Shown here in pieces: positions 7,487-16,505 of a stretch of DNA of 64,000 bases. The DNA is from an uncultured Acidobacteriota bacterium. Its GTDB lineage: Bacteria; Acidobacteriota; Terriglobia; UBA7540. Both the position numbers and the translations under genes were made by a program. The notes beneath the pieces are model-generated. The model had not been told where the DNA came from, ran no database searches, and was given only the letters and a program-made list of their open reading frames with translations. Every line of letters begins with the position of its first letter. Position 1 is the stretch's first letter. Where the stretch lies: contig CALCEB010000085.1 in assembly GCA_937900045.1 (NCBI GenBank), positions 1 to 64,000 of the forward strand, given 5' to 3'.

Positions 7487-7690
7487 ATGATCATTAAGGT
7501 GGTAATAAAGCAAGGAGAAGATGGCTTTTTTGTAGCCCATTGCCCTTCTCTTAGGAGCTGCTGGTCTCAAGGAAAGACCAGAGATGAGGCGCTCGATAAC
7601 ATTCGAGAAGCCGTTGCTTTGTACCTTGAATCTCCGTCGCAGCAACTGGCTCCGGATGAGTCGCAGGAAGTTGTGGAACTCTCACTGTGA
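7487..7690 (+). CDS. hicB: HicB-family antitoxin
   Basis: A 67-residue protein with the partly degraded RNase H-like HicB fold: an N-terminal strand pair (IIKVVIKQGEDGFFVAHCPSL), the CWSQGKTRDEALDNIREAV helix, and a short tail. It is the short form that lacks a C-terminal DNA-binding domain. HicB binds and neutralises HicA. A GGAGG site precedes the ATG. The stop codon overlaps the GTG start of hicA (GTGA), so the two are translationally coupled. Antitoxin-first order is common for this short HicB type. Confidence 0.9.
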   Translation: MIIKVVIKQGEDGFFVAHCPSLRSCWSQGKTRDEALDNIREAVALYLESPSQQLAPDESQEVVELSL

Positions 7691-7905
7691 AGTTGCCACT
7701 GCTCTCCGGTCGAGAAGCCCTGGCGGCACTCGAGCGTCTTGGCTTCCATGAGATCCATCGCAAAGGCAGTCATGTCAAGATGGAACATCGGGATGGAAGA
7801 AGGATCGTGTTCCCGTTTCACGACGAAATTGACCGTTATACTCTCAAAGGCGCGCTGCGGGATGCCGACGTGGACCTTCAGGAATTCCTCAAACAAGTGA
7901 AATGA
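7687..7905 (+). CDS. hicA: HicA-family mRNA interferase toxin
   Basis: A 72-residue HicA toxin with the double-stranded RNA-binding-like fold. The family core LERLGF.EIHRKGSHVKM carries the catalytic His in the KGSH motif (about residue 27), followed by RIVFPFHDEI and a C-terminal helical stretch (LKGALRDADVDLQEFL). It cleaves mRNA when free of HicB. It starts with GTG at 7687 inside the hicB stop. All family landmarks are present, so it is likely active. Confidence 0.92.
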   Translation: MKLPLLSGREALAALERLGFHEIHRKGSHVKMEHRDGRRIVFPFHDEIDRYTLKGALRDADVDLQEFLKQVK

Positions 7906-8123
7906 ACCAGTAGCGCAGAGTGCCGCGTGATGAGTGAAGGGAAGCACGGAAGGAAGAGAACGGGAGAACCGCTCGCCGGCGCGAAGGGAGAAGTGTGGTT
8001 GCGCTCGCTCCGCCTTACAAATAAAGAACGAACAAAATCCCCTTGGCGCCGGCGCGCCATGCCAGCCGGAGCGCCGACATGGGTGGCAATGTCTGCGCCA
8101 CCCGCGAAGAGACAACGCGCCGA
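7906..8123. other. Spacer between hicA and ParE remnant
   Basis: No gene is recognised. Open frames exist but have no family features; low-complexity GC-rich sequence dominates. Confidence 0.4.
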
Positions 8124-8297
8124 ATCGAGCCATTCGCGGATGCAGGCCCAACCGAAAGGGCGGGCATTCGCCAGCGGCTCGTCTTAGGCTTCCCTTTCAC
8201 AGTTCTTTACAGCAGGCACGAAGGTCGAATCTTCATCGTGGCCGTGATGCATCAGCACCGAAAGCCCGGTTATTGGAAAGAGCGTTTGCGCGACTGA
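8124..8297 (+). pseudogene. ParE/RelE toxin C-terminal remnant
   Basis: The frame ending at 8297 closes with GIRQRLVLGFPFTVLYS, then RIFIVAVMHQHRKPGYW and KERLRD. That is the C-terminal half of a ParE-type toxin (R.L...FP..V.Y, then V.AVMH..R.PGYW). The N-terminal half, including the first two helices, is missing, and the sequence upstream is unrelated. No antitoxin is seen before it. It is a decayed toxin gene. Confidence 0.6.
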
Positions 8298-8470
8298 CCG
8301 GCTCGCTCGTGCGGTTAGGATTCGCGCCAGGAACATTTGGAACACAGCGGGCGGCGCGGCCAGCCGTGCGGCCGCCGCGGTTGTGTGGATGCTTGAGGAG
8401 CGACCGGCGTACCCGCATCGCGAACCGGGGTAGTGACTCATCTATGAAATCCTCGGCGCCGTCAAGCCAG

Positions 8471-8507
8471 GTAGCCACGGTCAATTCATCTTTCCATTGA
8501 CCGTGGG
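8471..8507. repeat. Hairpin repeat CCACGGT type (copy 1)
   Basis: CCACGGTCAAT (8475-8485) pairs with ATTGACCGTGG (8496-8506) around a 10-base loop. The flanks GTAG and GT are shared with a second copy at 11054-11087. Confidence 0.5.
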
Positions 8508-8647
8508 TCTTATGCCCGGTGACAAGCCCACGGTCAGAACAGCGCCCCGGCGCGCCGTAGCCGCTCTGCGGCGCAAGCTCCCGATCGTGGCTACCGCCCG
8601 CTTGCTTTTCGCTCGGCGCATGTTAGGATAGAAGCAGAGGGTGACTT

Positions 8648-8902
8648 ATGCGCGAGACCTCCAGTCTGGAACTGCCGATTGAACTGAAGCAGAGGATCGA
8701 GCGCGTGGCCCAGGAACGGAATGAAGAGCCTGCCACGCTGTTAACTTGCGCTATCGATTCCTTGTTGAGCGTCGAAGAAGCTCAGCTTGCTGAAGTGCGC
8801 CGCAGAGATGGCGTGGATACCGGCAAAGACTATACGAATGAGGAGGCCTTCGCCAAGCTCGACTCCTTTCGCCCCAGCCGCAGAACCTCCTTGCCGGAAT
8901 GA
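8648..8902 (+). CDS. Ribbon-helix-helix type antitoxin
   Basis: An 84-residue protein. Residues 4-40 (SSLELPIELKQRIERVAQERNEEPATLL) match the strand-helix-helix pattern of RHH/CopG-type antitoxins. The acidic tail (DGVDTGKDYTNEEAFAKLDSF) is the usual toxin-wrapping segment. It overlaps the following toxin gene by four bases (ATGA), the standard arrangement for a type II cassette. An AGAGGGTG sequence precedes the ATG. Confidence 0.8.
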   Translation: MRETSSLELPIELKQRIERVAQERNEEPATLLTCAIDSLLSVEEAQLAEVRRRDGVDTGKDYTNEEAFAKLDSFRPSRRTSLPE

Positions 8903-9180
8903 CTATCGTCTGGAGCAAGAAGGCTTACGAGGACCTTGACGGGATCGCAAGCTACCTCGGCAACCTGAGCCCCGAAGCGGCGGAAAAGACCATCAGCCAC
9001 ATCCAAGAGGCGGTCACCATGCTGGGTGACTTCCCCGGTCTAGGAGCGAAGATCGACGAGACTGGACTCCACCGGCTGGTTGTTTCCGGCACACCCTATG
9101 TGATCTTCTACCGAGTGTTCCTTGACCATGTGAACATCAGAGCCCTATTCCACACCAGCCAACGTCGCTTCCTGGAGTAA
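8899..9180 (+). CDS. ParE/RelE-family toxin
   Basis: A 93-residue toxin with the ParE pattern: IVWSKKAYEDLDGIASYL, a helical middle (AAEKTISHIQEAVTMLGDFPGLG), the RLVVSGTPYVIFYRV strand pair, and a C-terminal FHTSQRRF. ParE proteins usually poison DNA gyrase and RelE proteins cleave ribosome-bound mRNA; sequence alone does not separate the two. It is coupled to the upstream RHH antitoxin. All core features are present, so the cassette looks intact. Confidence 0.87.
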   Translation: MTIVWSKKAYEDLDGIASYLGNLSPEAAEKTISHIQEAVTMLGDFPGLGAKIDETGLHRLVVSGTPYVIFYRVFLDHVNIRALFHTSQRRFLE

Positions 9181-9308
9181 CCTGCAAATCGTGGACGCAC
9201 GTCCATGGGGCGAAAGTTGTGGCGTCACCCCGGCGGCTGGCGCAGACCTTCACAGGTCCGCGATTCTGATAAGCTGGACGCCGGAGGACCGCGGACGATC
9301 AACCGGCC

Positions 9309-9458
9309 ATGAAGATGCCAGAGCGGAAGTTGCCTGTGGACCCTTTGCGCTTGATTCGAGAATGGGTCCGGAATCGGCGGGTCCTATTGTCCTACCCCGT
9401 GAACATGCGCCTCGAAGGCCGGTTCATCCCGCGTGGGTGGTGGCGCAATTTACTGTAG
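9309..9458 (+). pseudogene. DUF4258 gene truncated by repeat element
   Basis: From ATG 9309 the frame reads MKMPERKLPVDPLRLI, then REWVRNRRV, then VNMRLEGRFIPR. This is the start of a DUF4258 toxin-like protein (IR..VR.GRI...YHVNMRL.GRFIPRE). Similarity stops at about 9434, exactly where the repeat element at 9437 begins. The frame then runs into the element and stops at 9456. The rest of the gene is not found beyond the element. Confidence 0.65.
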
Positions 9459-9547
9459 CGGCGCTCTATGAGCGCCGAAAGATAAAAAGCTCGGCGGTCC
9501 CTGTCAGGGCAGGCTCCGGCCGCCGGGACGGCAATTGCGCATCGATT
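9437..9547. mobile_element. Short inverted-repeat element (degenerate copy)
   Basis: GTGGTGGCGCAATTTACTG and the GTAGCGGCGCTC arm open the element; the right end is GGCAATTGCGC, complementary to the left GCGCAATT. It interrupts the DUF4258 gene. The remainder of that gene is lost, so no target duplication can be seen. Confidence 0.5.
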
Positions 9548-9707
9548 TAAGTCCCTCCGTATAGCGCTCAGAACCTGCCCGCCTCAGTTTGCCTTTTCCA
9601 CTGGTTTAGAAGGCCTTTTCACGGGCGTTGACAGCCACGCCGCCACCGATTATCATTAACTTCAGAAGCCGGAAATCCCGACTTTGGGAATCAAGGAAAG
9701 ATAAATC

Positions 9708-10052
9708 ATGTCTGTCGTTCGAATTCAAAAAAAAGGCCAGGTGACCATCCCCACCCGTTTGCGTCACCAAGCCGGTCTGGCTGACGGCGACCTCGTGGAC
9801 GCCTCGTTGCAGCGTGGTAAGATTATCCTGACCCCACAGGTCCTCATCGATCGCGCGAAGTTTCCTACCGCCGATGGTGAGTACACGCCCGAGCAGCGGC
9901 GCATCATCGATGCGCGTCTGGCTGAATCTGCCGAAGACGTTAAGCAAGGTCGCACCTACGGTCCATTTGACAGCGCCAGCGCAACCATCAAGTTTTTGCG
10001 TAAGGAAATCAGAGCCCGGAAGCAGAACGGGTGTAAGAAACCTCAAGGATGA
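9708..10052 (+). CDS. AbrB/MazE-type antitoxin
   Basis: A 114-residue protein. Residues 1-45 (VVRIQKKGQVTIPTRLRHQAGLADGDLV) form the swapped-hairpin AbrB/SpoVT DNA-binding domain. The extended acidic and helical tail probably wraps the partner toxin. AAGGAAAG lies before the ATG. The stop overlaps the next gene by four bases (ATGA). Unlike classic MazEF, the partner is RelE-like, a pairing seen in other type II cassettes. Confidence 0.85.
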   Translation: MSVVRIQKKGQVTIPTRLRHQAGLADGDLVDASLQRGKIILTPQVLIDRAKFPTADGEYTPEQRRIIDARLAESAEDVKQGRTYGPFDSASATIKFLRKEIRARKQNGCKKPQG

Positions 10053-10294
10053 AGGTAATCTTATCCGACCGGGCGGTTGAAGCCCTGAAGGATGCGCCTG
10101 CGCCTGTTCGCCGCGCCTTCAATAAACAGCTCCAGTTTCTCCTCCATAACCTCAATCACCCGTCTCTGCATGCCAAAAAATACAATGAAGCTGAGGATCT
10201 CTGGCAGGCCCGCGTCAATCAGAACTGGCGCTTTTATTTCAATGTTGCGGGCGACACTTATATTGTCCGCGACGTGATTCCCCATCCGAAATGA
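10049..10294 (+). CDS. RelE/ParE-like toxin
   Basis: An 81-residue protein that begins VILSDRAVEALKDAPAPVRRAF, followed by LHAKKYN, the strand pair LWQARVNQNWRFYF and the ending DTYIVRDVIPHPK. This is the compact RelE fold, with Arg and Tyr/Phe residues in the RVN..WRFYF segment where RelE-type toxins have catalytic residues. It is coupled by overlap to the AbrB-type gene upstream. Confidence 0.83.
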   Translation: MKVILSDRAVEALKDAPAPVRRAFNKQLQFLLHNLNHPSLHAKKYNEAEDLWQARVNQNWRFYFNVAGDTYIVRDVIPHPK

Positions 10295-10507
10295 TCCTCC
10301 CGCTGCTGAGTAGGCAGCTAGTGACGAGGTTGAGCGGGTGAGATTTCCAAGGTTGGAATCAAGGCAAGTGGGATGGAATGATGAACTATGAAAGATGAAT
10401 GATGAATTGAAGAAAGGAGCAGACCAACAGGTAGTGTCCTGATTTGAAGGCGCCATTCGGAAGGTCGCCCACCCCGGGCGGCTGTCATCACCCTGGCCGC
10501 CCTGCGC

Positions 10508-10753
10508 TTACACGCTCTTTCCCCTGGCAGGCTGGCCGGAAAGCAGGAACGTCTTAGGATACGATCCCTCACCGCAGATTTTGAAAGATCCGAAGTCTCT
10601 GTACCACTCGCCCTCGGGGAGAAGCGGCTTCGATTCAACCCATCTGCGAAGCTGATTCAGGTCAGCGATGCTGATGCTTCGATCCCGCATCCTGTCCATC
10701 AGATGTTGCCGGATTCCGGGCGGCAGCTTGTCCCAGGCTGTGAGATGCGGCAT
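10508..10753 (-). CDS. Small conserved protein paired with RHH antitoxin
   Basis: An 81-residue protein (PHLTAWDKLPPGIRQHL, then DLNQLRRW, then WYRDFGSFKICG, then PKTFLLSGQ). I recognise the pattern of small proteins encoded directly after CopG/RHH antitoxins in soil bacteria, but I cannot name a family or activity. Its start overlaps the stop of the upstream gene by one base (TGATG), so it occupies the toxin slot of a two-gene cassette. A toxin role is inference from position only. Confidence 0.7.
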   Translation of the reverse strand: MPHLTAWDKLPPGIRQHLMDRMRDRSISIADLNQLRRWVESKPLLPEGEWYRDFGSFKICGEGSYPKTFLLSGQPARGKSV

Positions 10754-11010
10754 CAGTGGCCAAAAATCATGCGGCCCAGATCATCCCCGAGGCGCTGAAC
10801 GTCTTTGGGATCGGTTGCCGTCCGGAAACGCCCGGCGAGTTCAAAGAACTCTCTTTGTTTGCGCTTCTGGGCCTCGATCCCCTCTTCCACGAGCTCAACG
10901 ATGATCCGGTTGGCGCTGAGGCGCCGATTCTTCGCCAGTCTGCGGACTTGCCGCGCCGTATCTGCCGGAAGGCTCACGCTCTGTCGGACGATTTTGTTGG
11001 AAGCGCGCAT
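10753..11010 (-). CDS. Ribbon-helix-helix antitoxin-like protein
   Basis: An 85-residue protein. Residues 8-45 (RQSVSLPADTARQVRRLAKNRRLSANRI) match the RHH/CopG fold, followed by a charged helix (EEGIEAQKRKQREFFELAGRF). The ATG at 11010 is preferred to one at 11025 because the RHH strand begins a few residues later. It is coupled to the 10508-10753 gene. Confidence 0.75.
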   Translation of the reverse strand: MRASNKIVRQSVSLPADTARQVRRLAKNRRLSANRIIVELVEEGIEAQKRKQREFFELAGRFRTATDPKDVQRLGDDLGRMIFGH

Positions 11011-11053
11011 GTCACCATTATACACCAGAATGGTGATGCGGGCTTTTCAGAGT

Positions 11054-11087
11054 GGTAGCCACGGTTGATGGTCTTCCAACCGTGGGT
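11054..11087. repeat. Hairpin repeat CCACGGT type (copy 2)
   Basis: GTAGCCACGGTT and AACCGTGGGT form a stem of about eight pairs around an 11-base loop. It matches the layout and flanks of the hairpin at 8471-8507. Confidence 0.45.
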
Positions 11088-11161
11088 GGCGCCGACATCG
11101 ATTTTCATGCCGGCTAAAATCAATGGACGCGCCGCGCGCGAAAAGTTTGCGCCGATGCTGT

Positions 11162-11491
11162 TCACCGGCTTCCAGGCTTAGGCGGAAGCGGCATTTCGAT
11201 GAAGTCATAGCTTCCCGACTTGGCTGCATCCACTTTAGCCGCTATCGCCGCCCCATAACTGCGCACGATAGGCCAGACGTTCGACCCCAGGACAACCAAG
11301 GCAGGTTTTCGCCCCGTTAGATTTTGCTGATACCTGATGTTTTGATCCGACGTAACCACCACGTCGAAAGCCACCGTTTCCGCAGCATTGAGAAGCTCGC
11401 CGTTTTCAAGCTGCGGAGGCCAATTCATTTCGAGGATCGTGCGTACTTCATGCTTCGCCAGGAAAAGGCGCACTCCGGCCGGAACGTTCAT
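11162..11491 (-). CDS. PIN-like (DUF5615-type) protein, start unclear
   Basis: A 109-residue protein with the DUF5615 PIN-like layout: NVPAGVRLFLAKHEV, an ENGELLNAAE region, VTSDQNIRYQQN and LVVLGSN. Relatives start with a RILFD segment before the NVPAG block. That segment is present here just upstream of the ATG (11492-11506, in frame), overlapping the end of the DUF433 gene, but with no ATG, GTG or TTG in a suitable place. Either a rare start is used or the first strand, with its conserved Asp, is lost. It forms a pair with the DUF433 gene; nuclease activity is unproven. Confidence 0.75.
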   Translation of the reverse strand: MNVPAGVRLFLAKHEVRTILEMNWPPQLENGELLNAAETVAFDVVVTSDQNIRYQQNLTGRKPALVVLGSNVWPIVRSYGAAIAAKVDAAKSGSYDFIEMPLPPKPGSR

Positions 11492-11492
11492 A

Positions 11493-11729
11493 TCAAACAG
11501 GATGCGCCACGCGATGACTCTCCGCGTAAGCCAGAATCGCCTGAATACGATCCTGCGGCACGTCGAACTGTTCCGAGATTTCGGCCACGCTCATGCCATA
11601 GTCGAAGTTATCGACAATCGCGTTGACCGGCATCCGCGTACCGCGCAGCACAGGAGCGCCGCTTTGCACGCGCGGGTTGACCTCCACCCCTGAGCATTGT
11701 GACCAGTCAATTTGCTCTTCCGCAGCCAT
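11493..11729 (-). CDS. DUF433 antitoxin-like protein
   Basis: A 78-residue DUF433 protein with a winged-helix-type fold: a VNPRVQSGAPVLRGTRMPV core, IVDNFDYGMSVAEI and the FDVPQDRIQAILAYA helix. DUF433 genes are typically found directly before DUF5615 PIN-like genes and are thought to act as their antitoxins. That is the arrangement here, with the partner frame overlapping the 3' end. A second such pair lies at 61685-62481. Confidence 0.88.
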   Translation of the reverse strand: MAAEEQIDWSQCSGVEVNPRVQSGAPVLRGTRMPVNAIVDNFDYGMSVAEISEQFDVPQDRIQAILAYAESHRVAHPV

Positions 11730-11785
11730 GGCGACCTCCCAGACATCATAATTTCATATTCCCGCCCAAAACACCAGGAACGGTG

Positions 11786-11838
11786 GTAATGACGCAGTTT
11801 GCTGTAGCGCCGCTACAGCAAAGAAACTGAGACACTAC
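11786..11838. mobile_element. Short inverted-repeat element (minimal copy)
   Basis: Only the outer parts of the element are present: GTAATGACGCAGTTTGCTG at the left, GTAGC/GCTAC in the centre, and AAACTGAGACACTAC at the right. The flanks share seven of ten bases (AGGAACGGTG and CGAAACGGTA), a possible worn target duplication. It is a deletion form of the 3230 and 14502 elements. Confidence 0.55.
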
Positions 11839-11869
11839 CGAAACGGTACGCTGCTCGCCGATCGGCCCC

Positions 11870-11962
11870 TTATACCAACTCAATCGTGACCCGGCGTCCG
11901 ACCAGGGCCGCCGCCCGTTGCAGGCTTGAGAGCGTGATGTCGTTTTTCGCATCACGCAGGCC
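11870..11962 (-). pseudogene. C-terminal tail of an HTH-type regulator (tentative)
   Basis: The minus-strand frame ends GLRDAKNDITLSSLQRA, then AALVGRRVTIELV and a stop. It looks like the last 30 residues of an XRE-type antitoxin (LSTL.RAA.ALG..V.IEL). No helix-turn-helix precedes it; the groEL terminator begins just upstream. It is a short remnant and the call is weak. Confidence 0.3.
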
Positions 11963-11971
11963 TTGCCCAAA

Positions 11972-12000
11972 CAAAAAGGGCGGGATCGAAATCCCGCCCT
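11972..12000 (-). terminator. Intrinsic terminator of groESL
   Basis: On the minus strand AGGGCGGGAT and ATCCCGCCCT form a perfect 10-base stem around a four-base loop. TTTTTG follows directly. It lies 32 bases beyond the groEL stop. Confidence 0.88.
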
Positions 12001-12032
12001 TCATTACTGCCGACTGCTTACTGCCTACCGTC

Positions 12033-13724
<1,692 letters not shown>

Positions 13725-13835
13725 CTTAAATTCCTCCAAATTTCATTTCGCCTGCTCGCCAAAGCGAGAGGTCGGTAGATTGGGTTGAAGTTCGCTCCAT
13801 CGCCAGGCGCTCACGCGGCTGGCACAGAGTTGTAC

Positions 13836-14156
13836 CTATTTCTTCCCGCCAGCGGCGGAATGCTTCGCGGAGTCAAACACGCAGAGCACTTCGTCCTCAC
13901 GAAGAATCAGGTACTCATCACCCTCGATCTTGATTTCAGTGCCGGAATACTTCCCAAACAGAATCCGGTCACCCGCCTTCACATCCAACGGAATGGTCTT
14001 ACCTTCCTCCGTCTTTTTCCCGTTTCCAACGGCTACAACTTGGCCCTCCTGGGGTTTTTCCTTTGCAGTATCTGGAATGATAATACCACCCCGAATACTC
14101 TCCTGTTCTTCGACCCTTTTGATAAGGATCCGGTCATGAAGCGGTCTAACGTTCAT
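13836..14156 (-). CDS. groS: Co-chaperonin GroES
   Basis: A 106-residue co-chaperonin, slightly longer than the usual 95-97 because of a C-terminal tail (SAKHSAAGGKK). The family landmarks are present: NVRPLHDRILIKR, the mobile loop with GGIIIPDTAKEKPQEG, V.AVGNGK, and GDRILFGKYSGTEIKI.GDEYLIL. It caps GroEL during folding. A strong AGGAGA site stands before the ATG. The 5' leader from the predicted promoter is about 180 bases. Confidence 0.96.
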   Translation of the reverse strand: MNVRPLHDRILIKRVEEQESIRGGIIIPDTAKEKPQEGQVVAVGNGKKTEEGKTIPLDVKAGDRILFGKYSGTEIKIEGDEYLILREDEVLCVFDSAKHSAAGGKK

Positions 14157-14319
14157 ATAGCTATCTCCTTTCCTAACTTAAGTTTATACATTCAGCCGTT
14201 CCCTCGTCTCGATCTCGAACCGAAAACTCTGCCTTTCCCGATCGAACGATTAGGTGACGACACAATCACAGCTTTAATTTGAAATGGTAGCCCAAGTACC
14301 CTACCTCGGAGGATGCGAC

Positions 14320-14346
14320 TTAGCACTCTACCTCCTAGACTGCTAA
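14320..14346 (-). promoter_or_regulatory. CIRCE operator (HrcA site)
   Basis: TTAGCACTC, nine bases, then GACTGCTAA. This is the CIRCE inverted repeat (consensus TTAGCACTC-N9-GAGTGCTAA) with one mismatch in the right arm. It lies just downstream of the predicted -10 box, where HrcA binding would block groESL transcription until heat shock. Confidence 0.9.
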
Positions 14347-14374
14347 TATACCGCGCAGGTCCGCAGTTTGTCAA
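14345..14374 (-). promoter_or_regulatory. Sigma-70-type promoter of groESL
   Basis: On the minus strand TTGACA (14374-14369) and TATATT (14350-14345) are separated by 18 bases. The -10 box touches the CIRCE repeat. Confidence 0.75.
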
Positions 14375-14501
14375 GCGTGGAATTAAAAAATTTATCGTGG
14401 GTATAATGTGAAGGGCAATATAGGTGGAAGTGATTGCGATTGGAGTCAACCACTAATTTCATATCGCTTCCTTCTTCAAAATGCACGCCAGCCACGCGGC
14501 G

Positions 14502-14609
14502 GTAGTGGTGCAGTTTGGTTGCTGTAGCGGCGGTCTGTGACCGCCGAACTTTATTTCTCAACAGTTTCCGGCGCTCATAGAGCGCCGCTACAGCAAACTG
14601 CACCACTAC
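14502..14609. mobile_element. Short inverted-repeat element with target duplication (copy 3)
   Basis: GTAGTGGTGCAGTTT at the left and its exact complement AAACTGCACCACTAC at the right bound about 108 bases. The inner arms are GTAGCGGCG and CGCCGCTAC. The direct repeat CCACGCGGCG stands on both sides (14492-14501 and 14610-14619), with one base shared with the element edge. This is the cleanest copy of the family. It ends about 45 bases before the ceramidase-like gene. Confidence 0.75.
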
Positions 14610-14653
14610 CCACGCGGCGGCATGAATTTCAAAAAGGAGAGTCTTTAGCCGAG

Positions 14654-16138
14654 ATGAACCGCGAAGAGAAATCAAGAATCATAAAACCCCGGCGCCTGCC
14701 GCTGTGGTTGCTAACCCTGCTTGCATTTTCCACTATCCTTCGGGCACAAGGTTTGAAAGCCGGCGCTTCGAAGGTTGTCATCACGCCGGACGTTCACGCC
14801 GCGAAGGTTTATATGGCGGGTTTTGACCATGATCGTGTGGCCACCGGCGTTCATGATGACCTCTACGTTCGCTGCCTGGCGCTGGGAGTCCGAGACACGA
14901 CTCTTGCTATTTGCGAGGCGGATTTGATTGGCCTCTTCTATGACGACGTCCTGAAGATCCGTCAAGAAGTTCAGGCCGCCGCGCCGCAAGTTACTCAGTT
15001 AATCGTAGGCTCTTCGCACGACCATGAGGGTCCGGACACGCTGGGACTGTGGGGACCGTCAGTCCTCCAATCCGGCATAGATGAGAAATACATGGATGAG
15101 CTGGACCACAAGATCGCGGGAGCGGCGCTGGCGGCGGTCCATTCCATGCAGAACGCCCGGCTCACGCTGGGCGAGGACAATAACCCGCTGCTGGCGCTTC
15201 TCCAGAATGACTCGCGTCCGCCCTACGTCAAGGACCCGCATTTTCTGGTGATGCGCTTGGTCGCGGAGAGCTCCGGGGAGCCCATTGCTACGTTCATCAA
15301 CTGGAGCGATCACCCGGAAACGCTCGGCGGCAAAAACACCTTAATTACGGCAGACTATCCGCATTGGCTTTGCCAACACGTTGAATTGCGACTCGGCGGT
15401 ATCGCTGTTTTCTTTAACGGATCGATCGGCGGGCTGCTCTCCACATTGGGCAGTTCTGTAGCAATTCAAGATCCCGGGAACGGAGAAGTGGCGAAGGATG
15501 GAACCTGGGACAAGGCGGAGTTGGTGGGCAATATGCTGGGACTGCTTACGGAGCGCACTGTCAACCTCGGCAGCGCGGCGCCGGTTGATACCATTGTCAT
15601 CCGCAAGACGGTGATTTTCGCGCCGGTTGAGAATGACACTTTTCGCATCGCCGAAGCCCAAGGTGTCTTCAAAGGGAAAAAGGGTCTATATACTTCCGGA
15701 AAGGCCGACAATTCGTTTGTTGTCAAGTACATTCCAAGCATGGGAAAGCTTCGCTACGCCACTGGCAAGGATACCCGAAGCGAGGTAGACTACATCCAGT
15801 TTTTGAACCACGGAAACCTGGTTGCCGAAATTGCAACGGTTCCAGGCGAAATCTACCCGGAACTGGTGAACGGAGGTATCACGCGGTATGCCGGAGCGGA
15901 TTTTCCGGAAGCTCTATTTGAGCCTGTGGTCCGAGCCCACATGAGAAGCTCCTACCAGTTTGTTTTAGGGCTAGCCAATGACGAATTGGGATATATTATA
16001 CCCAAGGCGGAATGGGACAACCAGCCGCCTTGGCTGCGAGCCAATGAATCACGCTGGTATGGCGAGGTGAACTCAGCCGGGCCCGAAGTGGCAGGAGTAG
16101 TAACTCGAACATTGGTGAGTCTGATGAACAAGCAATGA
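14654..16138 (+). CDS. Neutral/alkaline ceramidase-like secreted protein
   Basis: A 494-residue protein. A signal peptide covers about residues 1-32 (LPLWLLTLLAFSTILRAQG). The N-terminal domain has KAGASKVVITPD, MAGFDHDR, and a GSSHDHEGPDT motif with His residues like those binding zinc in neutral ceramidases. FINWSDHPE and a Gly-rich NGSIGG loop come later, and EIATVPGEIYPEL follows the usual order. It lacks the C-terminal immunoglobulin-like domain of full-length ceramidases, so only the catalytic part is present. Substrate is uncertain: ceramide or another lipid amide. The ATG at 14654 is chosen because the signal peptide follows it; the frame upstream is repeat sequence. Confidence 0.78.
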   Translation: MNREEKSRIIKPRRLPLWLLTLLAFSTILRAQGLKAGASKVVITPDVHAAKVYMAGFDHDRVATGVHDDLYVRCLALGVRDTTLAICEADLIGLFYDDVLKIRQEVQAAAPQVTQLIVGSSHDHEGPDTLGLWGPSVLQSGIDEKYMDELDHKIAGAALAAVHSMQNARLTLGEDNNPLLALLQNDSRPPYVKDPHFLVMRLVAESSGEPIATFINWSDHPETLGGKNTLITADYPHWLCQHVELRLGGIAVFFNGSIGGLLSTLGSSVAIQDPGNGEVAKDGTWDKAELVGNMLGLLTERTVNLGSAAPVDTIVIRKTVIFAPVENDTFRIAEAQGVFKGKKGLYTSGKADNSFVVKYIPSMGKLRYATGKDTRSEVDYIQFLNHGNLVAEIATVPGEIYPELVNGGITRYAGADFPEALFEPVVRAHMRSSYQFVLGLANDELGYIIPKAEWDNQPPWLRANESRWYGEVNSAGPEVAGVVTRTLVSLMNKQ

Positions 16139-16505
16139 CGAGACCGCACTATACGTTTCATTGATTGAAGCGGTAAGGAGACTAAAGGAAAATCGGGTAA
16201 CGCCGATAATAGTCCATTCTGGGGATTTATACATGACGGCATAAGTCGGCGACGGGCATTTGCTGTAGCGCCGCTCGGGGCTTGCCCTGAGCGGGAGTGG
16301 CGAAATCCGCCGGTCACAGACCGGGGCGACAGAACCGAGCGCCGGCGACTTACGACCGTTTGTTTAGCAGGCTACTGCCGATGGTCTAAATCGCACTTTC
16401 GAGGTTATGGCGGTAGCTTTGCAGCGACTGCTCGCCCGGGAGGGCATCGACGGAGAGTTCACCTAACGGCACAAAGTTTGATCTTCTGAATGGATAAAGG
16501 GCGTA
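16139..16505. other. Intergenic stretch with GC-rich repeats
   Basis: It contains a degenerate inverted-repeat element at about 16250-16305 (TTTGCTGTAGCGCCGCTC) and the second copy of the CCGCCGGTCACAGACCGG repeat at 16306-16356. No gene is recognised. A short frame ending at about 16470 (VALQRLLAREGIDGEF) resembles coding sequence but is too short to assign. Confidence 0.4.

Noticed and set aside
16390..16470. Short coding-like tail (VALQRLLAREGIDGEF) before the HDOD gene
   Set aside because: Too short to assign and no matching upstream part; noted only within the intergenic entry.
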